From Aquibaculum arenosum (GTDB lineage: Bacteria; Pseudomonadota; Alphaproteobacteria; Kiloniellales; DSM-21159), in the NCBI RefSeq assembly GCF_029222965.1, contig NZ_JARHUD010000003.1, positions 124,001 through 188,000 of the forward strand: DNA of 64,000 nt, written 5' to 3'. The notes under the pieces are model-generated. The model ran no database searches and was not told the origin of the DNA. It worked only from the letters and a program-made list of their open reading frames with translations. Positions within the stretch are counted from its first letter, which is position 1, and every line of letters begins with the position of its first letter. The position numbers and the translations under genes are program-made. Of this stretch, positions 1 to 11,476 are shown one piece after another.

Positions 1-487
<487 letters not shown>

Positions 488-1384
488 TTACATGGCCTCC
501 TTGGCGGAGACGATTTCAATGAGTTCTTTGGTGATCGCAGCCTGACGCGTGCGGTTGTACAGCAACGTCAGCTTCTTGTTCATTTCGCCTGCGTTGCGGG
601 TCGCGTTGTCCATGGCAGTCATGCGCGCGCCCTGTTCGCCGGCGTTGTTTTCCAGCAGGGCGTTGAAGACCTGGACCGCGAGATTGCGCGGCAGCAGCTC
701 GGCGAGGATGGTCTCCTCGTCGGGCTCGTAGTCATAGACCATGCCCTTGTTCTCGACCGCCTGCGCCTCATCGCCGGTCGCCTCGGCTTCCGGTGCGGCA
801 AAGGGAACGAGCTGTTGGCGGGTGACGATCTGAGAAATAGCCGACTTGAACTGCGCGTAATAGAGCGTGCAGACGTCGAACTCGCCCTCGTCGTACATGG
901 CCAACAGGCGCTGGGCGATCTCGTCGGACTTCTCGAAGCTCGGTCGCGGCTTGGAGACGTCTTCCAAGGTGTCGATGATCACATCGGCGTGACCACGACG
1001 CAGAGCATCGCGGCCCTTACGGCCGATGCAGAGCACCTTTACGGTCTTGCCCTCAGCCTTCAGCCGCTCGATGTCGCGGCGAGCTTCACGGGCGATGTTG
1101 GCATTGAAGGCACCGCAGAGGCCGCGATCGGCCGTTGCGACCACCAGCAGATGCACATCCTGCTTGCCCGTGCCGCTCAGAAGCTTTGGCCCCTGACCAC
1201 CGCGGCTGCCCGAAGCCAGCGAGCCGAGCATGCGGGCCATGCGAGCCGCATAGGGCCGCGAGGCTTCCGCCTGCTCCTGGGCACGCTTGAGCTTCGCCGC
1301 GGCCACCATCTTCATGGCCGAGGTAATCTTCTGCGTCGATTTGACGCTGGCGATACGGGAGCGTAGCTCCTTGAGGCTAGCCAT
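488..1384 (-). CDS. atpG: ATP synthase F1 subunit gamma
   Basis: Central rotor stalk of F1, turning inside the alpha3beta3 ring and coupling proton flow to catalysis. The 298-residue product has the N-terminal coiled-coil start [20 protein letters not shown] and the matching C-terminal helix ([19 protein letters not shown]), the two halves of the rotor shaft and the best conserved parts of the family. Length is typical (about 290). It lies 39 nt after atpA and about 50 nt before atpD and is surely cotranscribed. Nothing is unusual. Confidence 0.98.
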   Translation of the reverse strand: MASLKELRSRIASVKSTQKITSAMKMVAAAKLKRAQEQAEASRPYAARMARMLGSLASGSRGGQGPKLLSGTGKQDVHLLVVATADRGLCGAFNANIAREARRDIERLKAEGKTVKVLCIGRKGRDALRRGHADVIIDTLEDVSKPRPSFEKSDEIAQRLLAMYDEGEFDVCTLYYAQFKSAISQIVTRQQLVPFAAPEAEATGDEAQAVENKGMVYDYEPDEETILAELLPRNLAVQVFNALLENNAGEQGARMTAMDNATRNAGEMNKKLTLLYNRTRQAAITKELIEIVSAKEAM

Positions 1385-1423
1385 GTCGCTTCAACCGCGG
1401 CTGGTTCAACGAAAGGGCGAAAA

Positions 1424-2952
<1,529 letters not shown>

Positions 2953-2956
<4 letters not shown>

Positions 2957-3513
2957 CCAACCCCTTTCATAGCGAACTGAAGTCGTTGCAACTTGGTCCT
3001 GAGCGAAGTGTCGATCATGCGGCTGCCCACCTTGACCACAAGACCGCCGAGCAGGCTCGGATCGGTCTTGAGGACGAGCTGGATCTTGCCGCCCACCGAC
3101 TTCGACAGGGAATCGAGCAGGGCCTTCTCCTGCGTCTCGGACAGCGGCACAGCGGCCGTGACCTCGGCGCGCACTTCGCCGCGCCGACGCGCCAGCTCTG
3201 CCAGGAAGGCCCGAATCATGTTGGGTAGTGCGTGGAGGCGACGATTCTGCGCCACCACCATAATAAAGCGACGGGTGAGATCGGTGACCCCCGCCTTGGC
3301 CAGGACCGCATCCATGGCCTTGGCCTGCTGCTCGCGCCCATAGAGCGGGCTGCGCACCAGCCGCTGAAGATCCTCACTCTCGCTCAGCAAGGCGTCCACG
3401 CCCTTGAGGTCATCGGCGACCTTGTCCAAGGCCTGCGCCTGATCGGCGAGCTCGAACAGTGCCAGGGCATAACGCCCGGCCAGACCGCCCGTCGAGGTGT
3501 CTTCGCCTGCCAA
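2953..3513 (-). CDS. atpH: ATP synthase F1 subunit delta
   Basis: Peripheral-stalk subunit (OSCP equivalent) linking the top of F1 to the membrane b subunits. The 186-residue product has the family pattern: an N-terminal helical domain ([20 protein letters not shown]) and a C-terminal part ending [20 protein letters not shown], which matches the conserved GSRMIDxSxRxKLxxL signature. First gene of the atpHAGD operon, so the promoter should lie within 3514-3760. Its stop codon overlaps the atpA start by 4 nt. The start at 3513 gives the family length. Confidence 0.97.
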
Positions 3514-3759
3514 AGCCTAATCGCTCCCCAGAAAGAAGTGAGGCATCGGCCCCATCGGCCGCGTGCCGCCTGAGAAGAACACCACCCAAAGACCGTCAGG
3601 CCAGGGAAGCATCCGCGGAAGCACGGAAAGGGACCGTCGCAGACAGGCTCCGCCCCATCCGCGCGACGGGTAGGTATCACAGGGCCTCAGGGAGTGCAAG
3701 CGGGCCTGCGCAGACTTTCGCTTGACCCCCGTGGCGGGCACAGCCTAGCTTTCCTGCGG
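3514..3759. other. Intergenic leader between atpH (minus) and the thiY riboswitch (plus)
   Basis: This divergent gap must hold the atp operon promoter on the minus strand and the thiY promoter on the plus strand. I see no gene in it: all frames are shadows of GC-rich sequence without a ribosome site. No convincing -35/-10 pair or operator could be assigned by eye. Confidence 0.6.
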
Positions 3760-3852
3760 TTCCTGGGGGTGCCCTCTCATGGTGAGGGCTGAGAGAGCGC
3801 GGTGCACGCGCAAACCCTTAGAACCTGATCCGGGTCATGCCGGCGCAGGGAA
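3760..3852 (+). promoter_or_regulatory. TPP riboswitch (THI element)
   Basis: Contains the THI-box signatures in order: GGGGTGCC (about 3765-3773), GGCTGAGAG (about 3787-3795), ACCCTTAGAACCTGATCCGG (about 3814-3833) and the closing ATGCCGGCGCAGGGAA. The outer P1 stem is formed by TTCCTG at 3760-3765 and CAGGGAA at 3846-3852. It binds thiamine pyrophosphate and should lower expression of the downstream thiY-like gene when thiamine is plentiful. The aptamer is complete. Confidence 0.95.
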
Positions 3853-3885
3853 TGGAACGGGCACGCGGGCCGCTCTGGTCCGCCG

Positions 3886-3919
3886 TCTCCCTCTTCCCCT
3901 GACAACGGCGAAGAGGAGA
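3886..3919 (+). promoter_or_regulatory. Possible RBS-sequestering hairpin of the TPP riboswitch
   Basis: TCTC-C-CTCTTC at 3886-3896 can pair with GAAGAGGAGA at 3910-3919, giving about 10 pairs with one bulged C. The right arm contains the ribosome-binding site GAGGAG (3913-3918) for the start at 3925. This is a plausible expression platform: the stem would hide the ribosome site in one of the two riboswitch states. Seen directly by complementarity; the switching role is inferred. Confidence 0.55.
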
Positions 3920-3924
3920 ATGGA

Positions 3925-4884
3925 ATGCCCATCACAGCAAAGAGTTTTGGCCGGGGACTGATCGCGCTTGCCGCCGCAGTCCTGTTGAACGGCGCGCCGG
4001 CCCGCGCGGAACCCCTGACCGTCCTGCTGGACTGGTTCGTCAACCCCGATCACGCCCCGCTGATCGTGGCCCAAGAGCGGGGCTTTTTTGCCGAGGCCGG
4101 ACTGGAGGTCGAACTGATCGAGCCCGCCGATCCCAACGATCCGCCCAAGCTGGTCGCGGCGGGCCAGGCGCCGCTGGCGGTCACCTATCAGCCCATGTTG
4201 CACCTACAGGCGGAGGCGGGGCTGCCGCTGTCGCGCATCGCCACCCTGATCGCAACGCCGCTCAACAGCCTGGTCAGCCTGGCCGACGGGCCGGTGGAAA
4301 CCATGTCGGACCTGAAGGGGCGGCGGGTCGGCTACTCCATCGGCGGCATGCAGGAGACACTGCTGCGCCGCATGCTGGAGAACAGCGGACTCGAACTAGA
4401 CGACGTGGAGCTGATCAACGTCAACTTCGCGCTCTCCCCCGCCTTGCTGACCGGCCGGGTCGACGCGGTCATCGGCGCCTTCCGCAACTTCGAACTCAAT
4501 CAGCTCGAATTGGAAGGCCAGGCCGGGCGCGCCTTCTATCCCGAGGAGCAGGGGGTGCCGGCCTATGACGAGCTGATCATCGTCGCCAACAGCGGCGCGC
4601 TGGACGACCCACGCCTTCCTGCCTTCCTCGACGCCCTGGAGCGCGGGGTGCAGTACCTGATCAATCACCCGGAGGAGAGCTGGGAGATCTTTGTCGCCTA
4701 TGACGAGGGACTGGACGACGACCTGAACAGCCGCGCCTGGTGGGACACCCTGCCCCGCTTCGCCCTGCGCCCGGGCGCGGCCGACAAGGGCCGCTACGAG
4801 CGTTTTGCGCGCTTTCTGGAGGAAAGCGGGGTGGTCGAAGCCCTGCCGCCAGTGACCGACTACGTCACCGAACTGGACCGCTAG
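3925..4884 (+). CDS. thiY: Thiamine-precursor ABC transporter substrate-binding protein (NMT1/THI5-like, ThiY type)
   Basis: Periplasmic binding protein of the NMT1/THI5-like family, which in characterised ThiXYZ systems captures a pyrimidine precursor of thiamine. The 319-residue product starts with a signal peptide (residues 1-28, ending APARA) and then shows the family signature DWFVNPDHAPLIVAQERGFF and the later GRRVGYSIGG and GRVDAVIGAFRN segments. The start at 3925 has GAGGAG 6 nt upstream and lies directly under a TPP riboswitch, which strongly supports a thiamine role. No permease, ATPase or thi enzyme gene follows: the next gene is on the other strand, so the rest of the transporter must lie elsewhere. 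Confidence 0.9.
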   Translation: MPITAKSFGRGLIALAAAVLLNGAPARAEPLTVLLDWFVNPDHAPLIVAQERGFFAEAGLEVELIEPADPNDPPKLVAAGQAPLAVTYQPMLHLQAEAGLPLSRIATLIATPLNSLVSLADGPVETMSDLKGRRVGYSIGGMQETLLRRMLENSGLELDDVELINVNFALSPALLTGRVDAVIGAFRNFELNQLELEGQAGRAFYPEEQGVPAYDELIIVANSGALDDPRLPAFLDALERGVQYLINHPEESWEIFVAYDEGLDDDLNSRAWWDTLPRFALRPGAADKGRYERFARFLEESGVVEALPPVTDYVTELDR

Positions 4885-4895
4885 GTTCGGGAAGC

Positions 4896-4928
4896 CCTGA
4901 CGAGCCCTGCCGCGCAGGGCTCGTCAGG
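4896..4928. terminator. Bidirectional terminator between thiY and soxG
   Basis: Perfect 15-bp inverted repeat: 4896-4910 pairs with 4914-4928 around a 3-nt loop (core CCTGACGAGCCCTG and its complement). It lies 12 nt after the thiY stop codon and includes the soxG stop codon (4924-4926). There is no clear T-tract on either side, so it may act as a strong bidirectional stem between convergent genes. Confidence 0.75.
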
Positions 4929-5541
4929 CGCTCAGCACCGAGACGCCGTATTCCCGGCCGGCATCGCTCAGCCAGCGCCAGGCATAGTCGGCGAAAGAGC
5001 GGCGGACGTGGATCCGGAAGCGCGGGCTCTCGTCCAGCTTCTGCAGCGTCATGGGCGCCTTTGACAGCAGCGAGCGGGCACAGCGGCCGGCCGGGAAGCT
5101 GCGCGGATGCAGGTCGAGCGGGCAGGCCTTGGCCAAGAGGTCGGTTGCCTGCGGTCCGCTGATCTCCAGCGCAAACCAGTTGTCGCTGGTGTCCACTGCT
5201 GACGCAAACTGGCCGGCCAGTTCGTCCTCCAGGGCAACTAGCAGCGACTCGGCATCGCTGTTGCCATCGCAAAGCCACCACTCGTCCGGCCCGAGGCAGA
5301 GCAACTGCCGTCCCTCCGCCTCGCCGGTGATCGCACCAACCTCCTGCGGCAGCTTCAGGCCACTGGCTTGCTCCACTGCAGAAGCAAAGGCGCCTTCCCC
5401 GCCAGGGCCGCGCAGAGTGATCACGGTGCGGAAGGGGCGCTCAGCCAGTGCCACGCCATCATCCGCCGCGATCTCCGCGCGGGCGTGGGTGGCCAGACCC
5501 AGGTGGGACAGGGGACTTTGGCGCAGGAAGTCTTCAACCAT
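4924..5541 (-). CDS. soxG: Sarcosine oxidase subunit gamma
   Basis: Gamma subunit of heterotetrameric sarcosine oxidase, which converts sarcosine, O2 and tetrahydrofolate to glycine, H2O2 and methylene-THF. About 205 residues from the chosen start MVEDFLRQSPLSHLGLATHA; the family segments LLCLGPDEWWLC and DTSDNWFALEISGPQATDLL are clear. I place the start at 5541 rather than further upstream because AGGAGA lies at the right distance and the gene then overlaps the soxA stop by only 8 nt, consistent with coupled translation. Last gene of soxBDAG, ending in the bidirectional terminator stem. Confidence 0.92.
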   Translation of the reverse strand: MVEDFLRQSPLSHLGLATHARAEIAADDGVALAERPFRTVITLRGPGGEGAFASAVEQASGLKLPQEVGAITGEAEGRQLLCLGPDEWWLCDGNSDAESLLVALEDELAGQFASAVDTSDNWFALEISGPQATDLLAKACPLDLHPRSFPAGRCARSLLSKAPMTLQKLDESPRFRIHVRRSFADYAWRWLSDAGREYGVSVLSA

Positions 5542-8500
5542 GGAGGCGCTCTCCTGCCTTATCGAAAAATACCGGTTCGGTGATGGTGCAGGCGACGGTC
5601 CGGTCGGCCAGCGGTGCATAGAGCCGCTGGCCCATGCGCGCCTGGCCGCCCTTCACCAGCGCCAGCGCGATGGCCTTGCCGCAGTTCGGGCTCCAGTAGC
5701 TGGAGGTGACATGGCCGACCATGGGCACCGGCGGTCGGGCGGCACCGTTGCTCTCCACCAGCTGCGCCCCTTCGGGCAGGACCTCCCGCCCATCCTCGGT
5801 CTCGATGCCCACGAGTTGCTTGCGATCGGGCTTCTGCATGTCCGGGCGGAACAGCGAGCGGCGGCCCAGAAAGTCCGGCTTCTTCTTGGAGACGATCCAG
5901 TTCATGCCCAGGTCCAGCGGCGTCACCGAGCCGTCGGTCTCCTGGCCGACGATGATGAAGCCCTTCTCCGCGCGCAGCACATGCATGGCCTCGGTGCCAT
6001 AGGGCGTGATGGCGTACTTGGCGCCGGCGCGGATCAAGGTCTCCCAGACCGCAAGCCCATAGCGGGCCGGAACGTTGATCTCGAAGGACATCTCGCCGGT
6101 GAAGGAAATGCGGAAGACCCGCGCCTTCACGCCGGCCACCCGGCCTTCGGCGAAGCTCATGTGCGGGAAGGTCTCCGAATCGAGTTTGAGATCGCTCACC
6201 TCGCCCAGCAGGGCCTTCGCCTTGGGGCCTGAGATGGTCATGGTCGCCCACTGTTCCGTGACCGAGGTCAGATAGACCTTCATCTCCGGCCATTCGGTCT
6301 GGAGCCACTCCTCCAGCCAGTCGAGGACGTTGGCCGCCCCGCCGGTGGTCGTGGTCATCAGGAAGCGGTCCTCGGCCAGGCGCGAGGTCACGCCGTCGTC
6401 GAAGACCATGCCGTCTTCCTTGAGCATCAACCCATAGCGACAGCGCCCGACCTTCAGGGTGGAGAACATGTTGGTGTAGACCAGATCCAGGAAGCGCGCC
6501 GCATCGGGCCCGCGCACCTCGATCTTGCCCAGGGTGGTGGCGTCGAGGATGCCCAGCGAGTCGCGCGTGGCCTTCACTTCCCGGGCCACGGCGGTGTGCA
6601 TGTCCTCGCCCGGGCGCGGATAGTACCAGGCACGCTTCCACTGCCCCACGTCCTCGAAGGCCGCGCCCTGGGCCTGGTGCCAGCCGTGCATCGGCGTGGT
6701 GCGCTCGGGATCGAGCAGCCCGTCCACGTCGCGCCCGGCAAAGGCGCCGAAGGTGACTGCCGTGTAGGGTGGACGGAAGGTGGTCACGCCCACCTCGGGC
6801 ACCGGCTTGCCCAGATGCTCCGCCACGATGCCGATGGCATTGACGTTTGAAGTTTTGCCCTGGTCGGTGGCCATGCCGGTGGTGGTGTAGCGCTTGACGT
6901 GCTCGATGGAGCGATAGCCTTCACGCAGGGCCAGAAGCAGGTCGGACGCCGCCACGTCGTGCTGTTGATCGACAAAGTGCTTGCCGCCCTGGCCCACCGG
7001 CTGAATCGAGGGGACAAGGTAGATTTCCCGCAAGGGAAGGAAGTCCCCCTCCCCGCCTGCGCGCGGCGCCTGTCGCTCGCTGCCGCTGCCGGCAAAGCCG
7101 GCGGCTTCGGCTGCCTGCAGGCCCGCAGCATGGGCCTCGCGCAAAGCCTCACCCAGCGCGAAGGTGCCGTTCGCCCCACCGACGACCGCCTGGTTGCGCT
7201 GCATGGAGCGAGCCGGGCGGAAACAGGCAAGCTGCTCGTCCCACTCCAGGCTGCCCTTCGACTGGCAGAAGAGGTGAACCGTGGGGTTCCACCCGCCTGA
7301 GACGGCGAGCAGGTCGCATTCGATTGGCTCGCCACCGCCGAAGACCCGGCGGCCCTCCCCGTCCATCGGCGCGACGAAGGCCTTGCGCAGACGCAGGTGC
7401 CCCTGGGTGCCCGTCACGGCATGGCCGCTGCGAATCGGGATGCCTTCGTCGCGCGCCTGTGCGCTCAAGGGACCTTCGGCCGCCAGACGCAGATCAATGA
7501 CCGCGGCCAGGTCCACGCCGGCGTTCTTGAGATCCAGAGCTGCGCGATAGCCGCTGTCGTTGTTGGTGAGCACCAGGGCGCGCCCACCGGGCTTCACGCC
7601 CCAGCGGCGCAGATAGGCCGAGGCCGCAGAGGCCAGCATGATCCCCGGTCGGTCGTTGTCGCGGAAGACCGGCGGGCGCTCGATGGCGCCACTGGCCAGC
7701 ACCACCTGCGCCGCACGCACCTTCCACATGCGCTGGCGCGGCAGATGCTGCGGGCGGGAATAGGGCGCGTAGTGGTCGGTGACCTTCTCCAGGACACCCA
7801 GGAAATTATGATCGTAATAGGCAAAGCAGGTGCTGCGGGTCAGCACCCGCACTTCCGGCAGCGACTCCAGTTCCGCGCGCGCCGCCTCGACCCATTCCGC
7901 GGCCGGCTGGCCGTCGATCTCGCTGTCCGGCGACGAAAGCAGGTGGCCACCCAAGGTCGAATCCTGCTCCACCAGCAGAACCCGGGCGCCGCGGCGCCCG
8001 GCAGCCAGCGCAGCAGCCAGCCCGGCGGGACCACCCCCGACCACCAGAAGATCGCAGTGGGCGTAGGTTTTGTCATAGCGGTCCGGGTCGGGCAGGCGTG
8101 GCGCGCGCCCCAGGCCAGCAGCGTGGCGAATCGGCCCCTCGAAGAGCTTCCAATTCGGCCACATGAAGGTCTTGTAGTAGAAGCCCGAGGGCAGGAAGCG
8201 GCTTGCCAGGCTTGCCGTCTCGTTGAGATCGAACTCCAGCGACGGCCAGCAGTGCTGCGGCATGGCGGTCAGGCCGTCGAACAGCTCCACCTGGGTCGCG
8301 CGCTGGTTCGGATCGGTGCGCGGATCCTCGCCGAGCTGCACCAAGGCATTGGGCTCCTCGGCACCGGCGGAAAAAATGCCGCGCGGCCGGTGATACTTGA
8401 AGCTGCGCCCGACGAGATGCACGCCATTGGCCAGCAGCGCCGAGGCCAGGGTATCGCCCGGATGGCCTTCATAACTGCGGCCGTCGAAGCTGAAGCGCAG

Positions 8501-8554
8501 GCTCTTGCTGCGATCGATCACACCGCCTTCCGGCAAACGGAAACTCTGGGCCAT
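5534..8554 (-). CDS. soxA: Sarcosine oxidase subunit alpha
   Basis: Large subunit (1006 residues) of heterotetrameric sarcosine oxidase. Order of parts: an N-terminal 2Fe-2S-like fold without iron (SYEGHPGDTLASALLANG), a Rossmann dinucleotide site GGGPAG at residues 173-178 followed by ARVLLVEQ, and a C-terminal glycine-cleavage-T-like folate-binding domain from about residue 600 (AARFLDLVYTNMFSTLKVGR). Family length is about 960-1010. The gene sits 79 nt after soxD and overlaps soxG. Folate-dependent demethylation of sarcosine is the last step of glycine-betaine breakdown. Confidence 0.96.
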   Translation of the reverse strand: MAQSFRLPEGGVIDRSKSLRFSFDGRSYEGHPGDTLASALLANGVHLVGRSFKYHRPRGIFSAGAEEPNALVQLGEDPRTDPNQRATQVELFDGLTAMPQHCWPSLEFDLNETASLASRFLPSGFYYKTFMWPNWKLFEGPIRHAAGLGRAPRLPDPDRYDKTYAHCDLLVVGGGPAGLAAALAAGRRGARVLLVEQDSTLGGHLLSSPDSEIDGQPAAEWVEAARAELESLPEVRVLTRSTCFAYYDHNFLGVLEKVTDHYAPYSRPQHLPRQRMWKVRAAQVVLASGAIERPPVFRDNDRPGIMLASAASAYLRRWGVKPGGRALVLTNNDSGYRAALDLKNAGVDLAAVIDLRLAAEGPLSAQARDEGIPIRSGHAVTGTQGHLRLRKAFVAPMDGEGRRVFGGGEPIECDLLAVSGGWNPTVHLFCQSKGSLEWDEQLACFRPARSMQRNQAVVGGANGTFALGEALREAHAAGLQAAEAAGFAGSGSERQAPRAGGEGDFLPLREIYLVPSIQPVGQGGKHFVDQQHDVAASDLLLALREGYRSIEHVKRYTTTGMATDQGKTSNVNAIGIVAEHLGKPVPEVGVTTFRPPYTAVTFGAFAGRDVDGLLDPERTTPMHGWHQAQGAAFEDVGQWKRAWYYPRPGEDMHTAVAREVKATRDSLGILDATTLGKIEVRGPDAARFLDLVYTNMFSTLKVGRCRYGLMLKEDGMVFDDGVTSRLAEDRFLMTTTTGGAANVLDWLEEWLQTEWPEMKVYLTSVTEQWATMTISGPKAKALLGEVSDLKLDSETFPHMSFAEGRVAGVKARVFRISFTGEMSFEINVPARYGLAVWETLIRAGAKYAITPYGTEAMHVLRAEKGFIIVGQETDGSVTPLDLGMNWIVSKKKPDFLGRRSLFRPDMQKPDRKQLVGIETEDGREVLPEGAQLVESNGAARPPVPMVGHVTSSYWSPNCGKAIALALVKGGQARMGQRLYAPLADRTVACTITEPVFFDKAGERLHG

Positions 8555-8633
8555 CGCACACTGGGTCCTTGAACTTTAGGTGGGCCTCGACGGGGCCAAT
8601 TGACGGGGCAAGGCGCGTCTCGACGCCGAGCTG

Positions 8634-8927
8634 TTAAGGGTAGCGCCGCTCCGGCAAGTCCGGCGGCTCCGCCCCCATGGGATAAACGGTCAGGATTTCG
8701 TAAGTGACAGTGTCACGCGCGACATTGAACCAGCGCCGACAGCCATGGGCGTGCATCCAGCGCTCCCGGATCAGGCCCTTGGGGTTGTCGCGCAGGAAGA
8801 CGTAGTCGGCCCACTCGGCATCGCTGAGCGCAGCCGGATCGAGGGGCCGGGCGATGTGGGCTTCGCCGCCGTAGGAGAACTCGGTCTCGCTCCGGGGGCC
8901 GCAGTGGGGGCAGTCGATCAGCAGCAT
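8634..8927 (-). CDS. soxD: Sarcosine oxidase subunit delta
   Basis: Small zinc-binding subunit of sarcosine oxidase, 97 residues from MLLIDCPHCG. The Cys6-Pro-His-Cys9 pair and His59...Cys63 (HAHGCRRWFN) are the expected zinc ligands, and EWADYVFLRDNPKG is the family signature. The start at 8927 is chosen over 8948 because AGGAAG lies 5-10 nt upstream and the gene then begins just after the soxB stop (8938). Confidence 0.95.
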   Translation of the reverse strand: MLLIDCPHCGPRSETEFSYGGEAHIARPLDPAALSDAEWADYVFLRDNPKGLIRERWMHAHGCRRWFNVARDTVTYEILTVYPMGAEPPDLPERRYP

Positions 8928-8937
8928 GGGTGCTTCC

Positions 8938-10191
8938 TCAGTGCGCAACGGCCGCAGCGCCGTGCTCGTCGATCAGGTAGCCGGTGCGGTAGCGGTCGAG
9001 TGTGAAGGGGGCGTTGAGGGGGTGCGGCTCGTTGCGCGCTACGGTGTGGGCGAAGGCCCAGCCCGAGCCTGGCGTGGCCTTGAAGCCACCGGTGCCCCAG
9101 CCACAGTTGATGTAGATCCCCTCCACCGGGGTCTTGGAAATGATCGGACTGGCATCGGGGCAGACATCCACGATGCCGCCCCACTGCCGCATCATGCGCA
9201 TGCGCCGGAAGATCGGGAACATCTCGCAGATGGCGGCCACCGTCTCCTCGGTGACCGGCTGGCTGCCGCGCTGCCCGTAGCCCACATACTTGTCGACACC
9301 AGCGCCAATGACCAACTCGCCCTTGTCGGACTGACTGATGTAGGCGTGGACCGCGCCGGACATGACCACGCAGTTGATGGCCGGCTTTACCGGCTCGCTC
9401 ACCAGCGCCTGCAGCGGCACCGACTGCACCGGCAGGCGGAACCCCGCCATTTCGGCCAGCAGGGAGGAATGACCGGCGACAACGATGCCAAGCTTGTTGG
9501 TCTCGATGTAGCCGCGCGCGGTCTCCACACCCTGGACCTTGCCGTCGGCGACGCGAATGCCCTGAACCGGGCATTCCTGAATGATGTCGACACCCAGCGC
9601 ATCGGCCGCTCGGGCATAGCCCCAGGCCACGGCGTCATGCCGGGCGGTGCCCCCGCGACGCTGCAGCGAGGCGCCCAGCACCGGGTAGCGCCCGCCGGCG
9701 CGCAGATCGATGGCCGGACAGAAATCCTTGACCTGCTGCGCATCGAGCACCTCGCCGTCGATGCCGTTCAGCCGGTTGGCATTCACGCGGCGCTGGATTT
9801 CCCGCAAGTCATGCAGGTTGTGCGCCAGGTTGAGCACGCCGCGCTGGCTGAACATGACGTTGTAGTTCAGCTCCCGACTCAAGCCCTCCCAGAGCTTCAT
9901 GGCCTGCTCGTAGAGCGCGGCCGATTCGTCCCAGAGATAGTTGGAGCGCACGATCGTCGTGTTGCGTCCGGTGTTGCCGCCACCAAGCCAGCCGCGCTCC
10001 AGCACCGCGATGTTGGTCATGCCGTGTTGCTTGGCCAGATAGTAAGCCGTGGCCAGGCCATGGCCGCCGCCGCCGATGATCACCGCATCATAGCGCGGCT
10101 TCGGCGTCGGCGAACGCCATGCCTCCTGCCAATTCTCATGGCGACTGAAGGCATTACGAGCCAGTGAGAAGATCGAATAGCGCTTGTTCAT
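8938..10191 (-). CDS. soxB: Sarcosine oxidase subunit beta
   Basis: FAD/FMN catalytic subunit that oxidises sarcosine. 417 residues from [15 protein letters not shown]; the ADP-binding GGGGHG lies at residues 40-45 and the flavin-linked region [19 protein letters not shown] follows, as in characterised SoxB. First gene of soxBDAG. It is transcribed divergently from a GlxA/AraC-type regulator, with a 229-nt gap to that regulator's likely start, which is the usual arrangement for control of betaine and sarcosine catabolism. Confidence 0.95.
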   Translation of the reverse strand: MNKRYSIFSLARNAFSRHENWQEAWRSPTPKPRYDAVIIGGGGHGLATAYYLAKQHGMTNIAVLERGWLGGGNTGRNTTIVRSNYLWDESAALYEQAMKLWEGLSRELNYNVMFSQRGVLNLAHNLHDLREIQRRVNANRLNGIDGEVLDAQQVKDFCPAIDLRAGGRYPVLGASLQRRGGTARHDAVAWGYARAADALGVDIIQECPVQGIRVADGKVQGVETARGYIETNKLGIVVAGHSSLLAEMAGFRLPVQSVPLQALVSEPVKPAINCVVMSGAVHAYISQSDKGELVIGAGVDKYVGYGQRGSQPVTEETVAAICEMFPIFRRMRMMRQWGGIVDVCPDASPIISKTPVEGIYINCGWGTGGFKATPGSGWAFAHTVARNEPHPLNAPFTLDRYRTGYLIDEHGAAAVAH

Positions 10192-10420
10192 GCCTGTTGC
10201 CGCACCCTCTGACCAGCCTGTTGTCCCGCAACGTCCAATCCCAGTTTCCGGCTGTATGGTGTCAGCGGCAACCCGACGATGCAACGCGGCCTTAAACCAC
10301 CTCTTCAGGCGCATGGCAGCTCTTCCCCTCCCGCCGACAAGTTTCCATTTCGCGACATGCGTGCTTGTGCCACATTTCCCCTCCAGTCGTGTCGGCCAAG
10401 AGCCCGTCATAGAGGCATGC
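10192..10420. promoter_or_regulatory. Divergent promoter region of soxBDAG and its regulator
   Basis: 229-nt gap between the soxB start (minus) and the regulator start chosen at 10421 (plus). By analogy with GbdR/SouR-type control this should carry the operators. I could not identify a specific repeat or a convincing -35/-10 pair by eye. An open frame runs upstream of 10421 to 10184, but its translation does not resemble the family and has no ribosome site. Confidence 0.5.
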
Positions 10421-11416
10421 ATGCTGGGTAATCTTCCCAAAGAGTTTCCGCAGGTCATCGGCTTCGTGCTGCTGCCGCGTTTTTCGATGATCGCGTTCGG
10501 CTCGGCCGTGGAAGCTCTGCGCCAGGCCAACCGGATCAGCGGCCGCGAGCTCTATCGCTGGCCGATCTTTTCGGTGGACGGGCAACCGGTGACCGCTTCG
10601 AACGGGCTCACCTTCACGCCCGAAGGCGACCTCGACACCGCCGGCAGGCTCCAGACCATCGCCCTGTGCGGCGGGGTGGAGGTGCAGAAGGCCGCGGACC
10701 GTCGCCTGATTTCCTGGCTGCGCCGCATGGATCGTCAGGGCTGCGACATCGGCGGAATCTGCACCGCGGCCTATGTGCTGGCCAAGGCCGGGCTGCTCGA
10801 CGATGTGGCCTGCACGATCCATTGGGAGAACCTCGCCTCCTTCGTCGAGGAGTTCCCGGAGCTGGATGTCAGCAACGAGCTGTTCGAGGTCGAGCGCAAA
10901 CGTTTCACCTGCGCCGGCGGGACGGCACCGCTGGACATGATGCTTAACGTCATCACCCAGCAGCACGGCCACGAACTGGCGGCTGCCGTGGCCGAGCAGT
11001 TCATGCATGAGCGCATACGCGACCAGCACGATCACCAGCGCATGAGCCTGCCGGCCCGCCTGGGGGTGCGCCACCCCAAGCTGCTCTCCGTCATCGCTAC
11101 CATGGAGAAGAACCTGGAGGAGCCGCTGTCCCGGGCCCAGCTCGCCCGCGAGGCCGGGCTATCCACCCGCCAGCTCGAGCGGCTCTTCCGCAAATATCTC
11201 AATCGCTCGCCGGCGCGCTATTACCTGGAGCTTCGGCTGAACCGGGCGCGCCTGCTTCTGCTGCAGACCAACCTCTCCGTCATCGACGTGGCCCTGGCCT
11301 GCGGTTTCGTCTCCGCCTCGCACTTCTCGAAGTGCTACCGCGATTTCTTCGGCCGCACTCCGCGCAAGGAGCGCGGCCTGCCCGGCGAAGGCAACGACCT
11401 GCGCAAGGTCGGATAG
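10421..11416 (+). CDS. GlxA-family transcriptional regulator (DJ-1/PfpI-like domain plus AraC HTH), likely betaine/sarcosine regulator
   Basis: 331-residue regulator. Residues ~10-170 form a class-I glutamine-amidotransferase-like sensing domain ([40 protein letters not shown]), and the C-terminal ~100 residues an AraC-type double helix-turn-helix ([40 protein letters not shown]). The amidotransferase-like fold binds ligands in GbdR, CdhR and SouR, which control glycine betaine, carnitine and sarcosine breakdown. Divergence from soxBDAG makes a role as its activator likely; the ligand is inferred. The start at 10421 has AGAGG a few nt upstream. Confidence 0.85.
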   Translation: MLGNLPKEFPQVIGFVLLPRFSMIAFGSAVEALRQANRISGRELYRWPIFSVDGQPVTASNGLTFTPEGDLDTAGRLQTIALCGGVEVQKAADRRLISWLRRMDRQGCDIGGICTAAYVLAKAGLLDDVACTIHWENLASFVEEFPELDVSNELFEVERKRFTCAGGTAPLDMMLNVITQQHGHELAAAVAEQFMHERIRDQHDHQRMSLPARLGVRHPKLLSVIATMEKNLEEPLSRAQLAREAGLSTRQLERLFRKYLNRSPARYYLELRLNRARLLLLQTNLSVIDVALACGFVSASHFSKCYRDFFGRTPRKERGLPGEGNDLRKVG

Positions 11417-11476
11417 CGCCCGCAGGCTTTGGCGTCGTGCGGTCGCTGCTCCCTCGACAGCACCCATTACCTCTCT

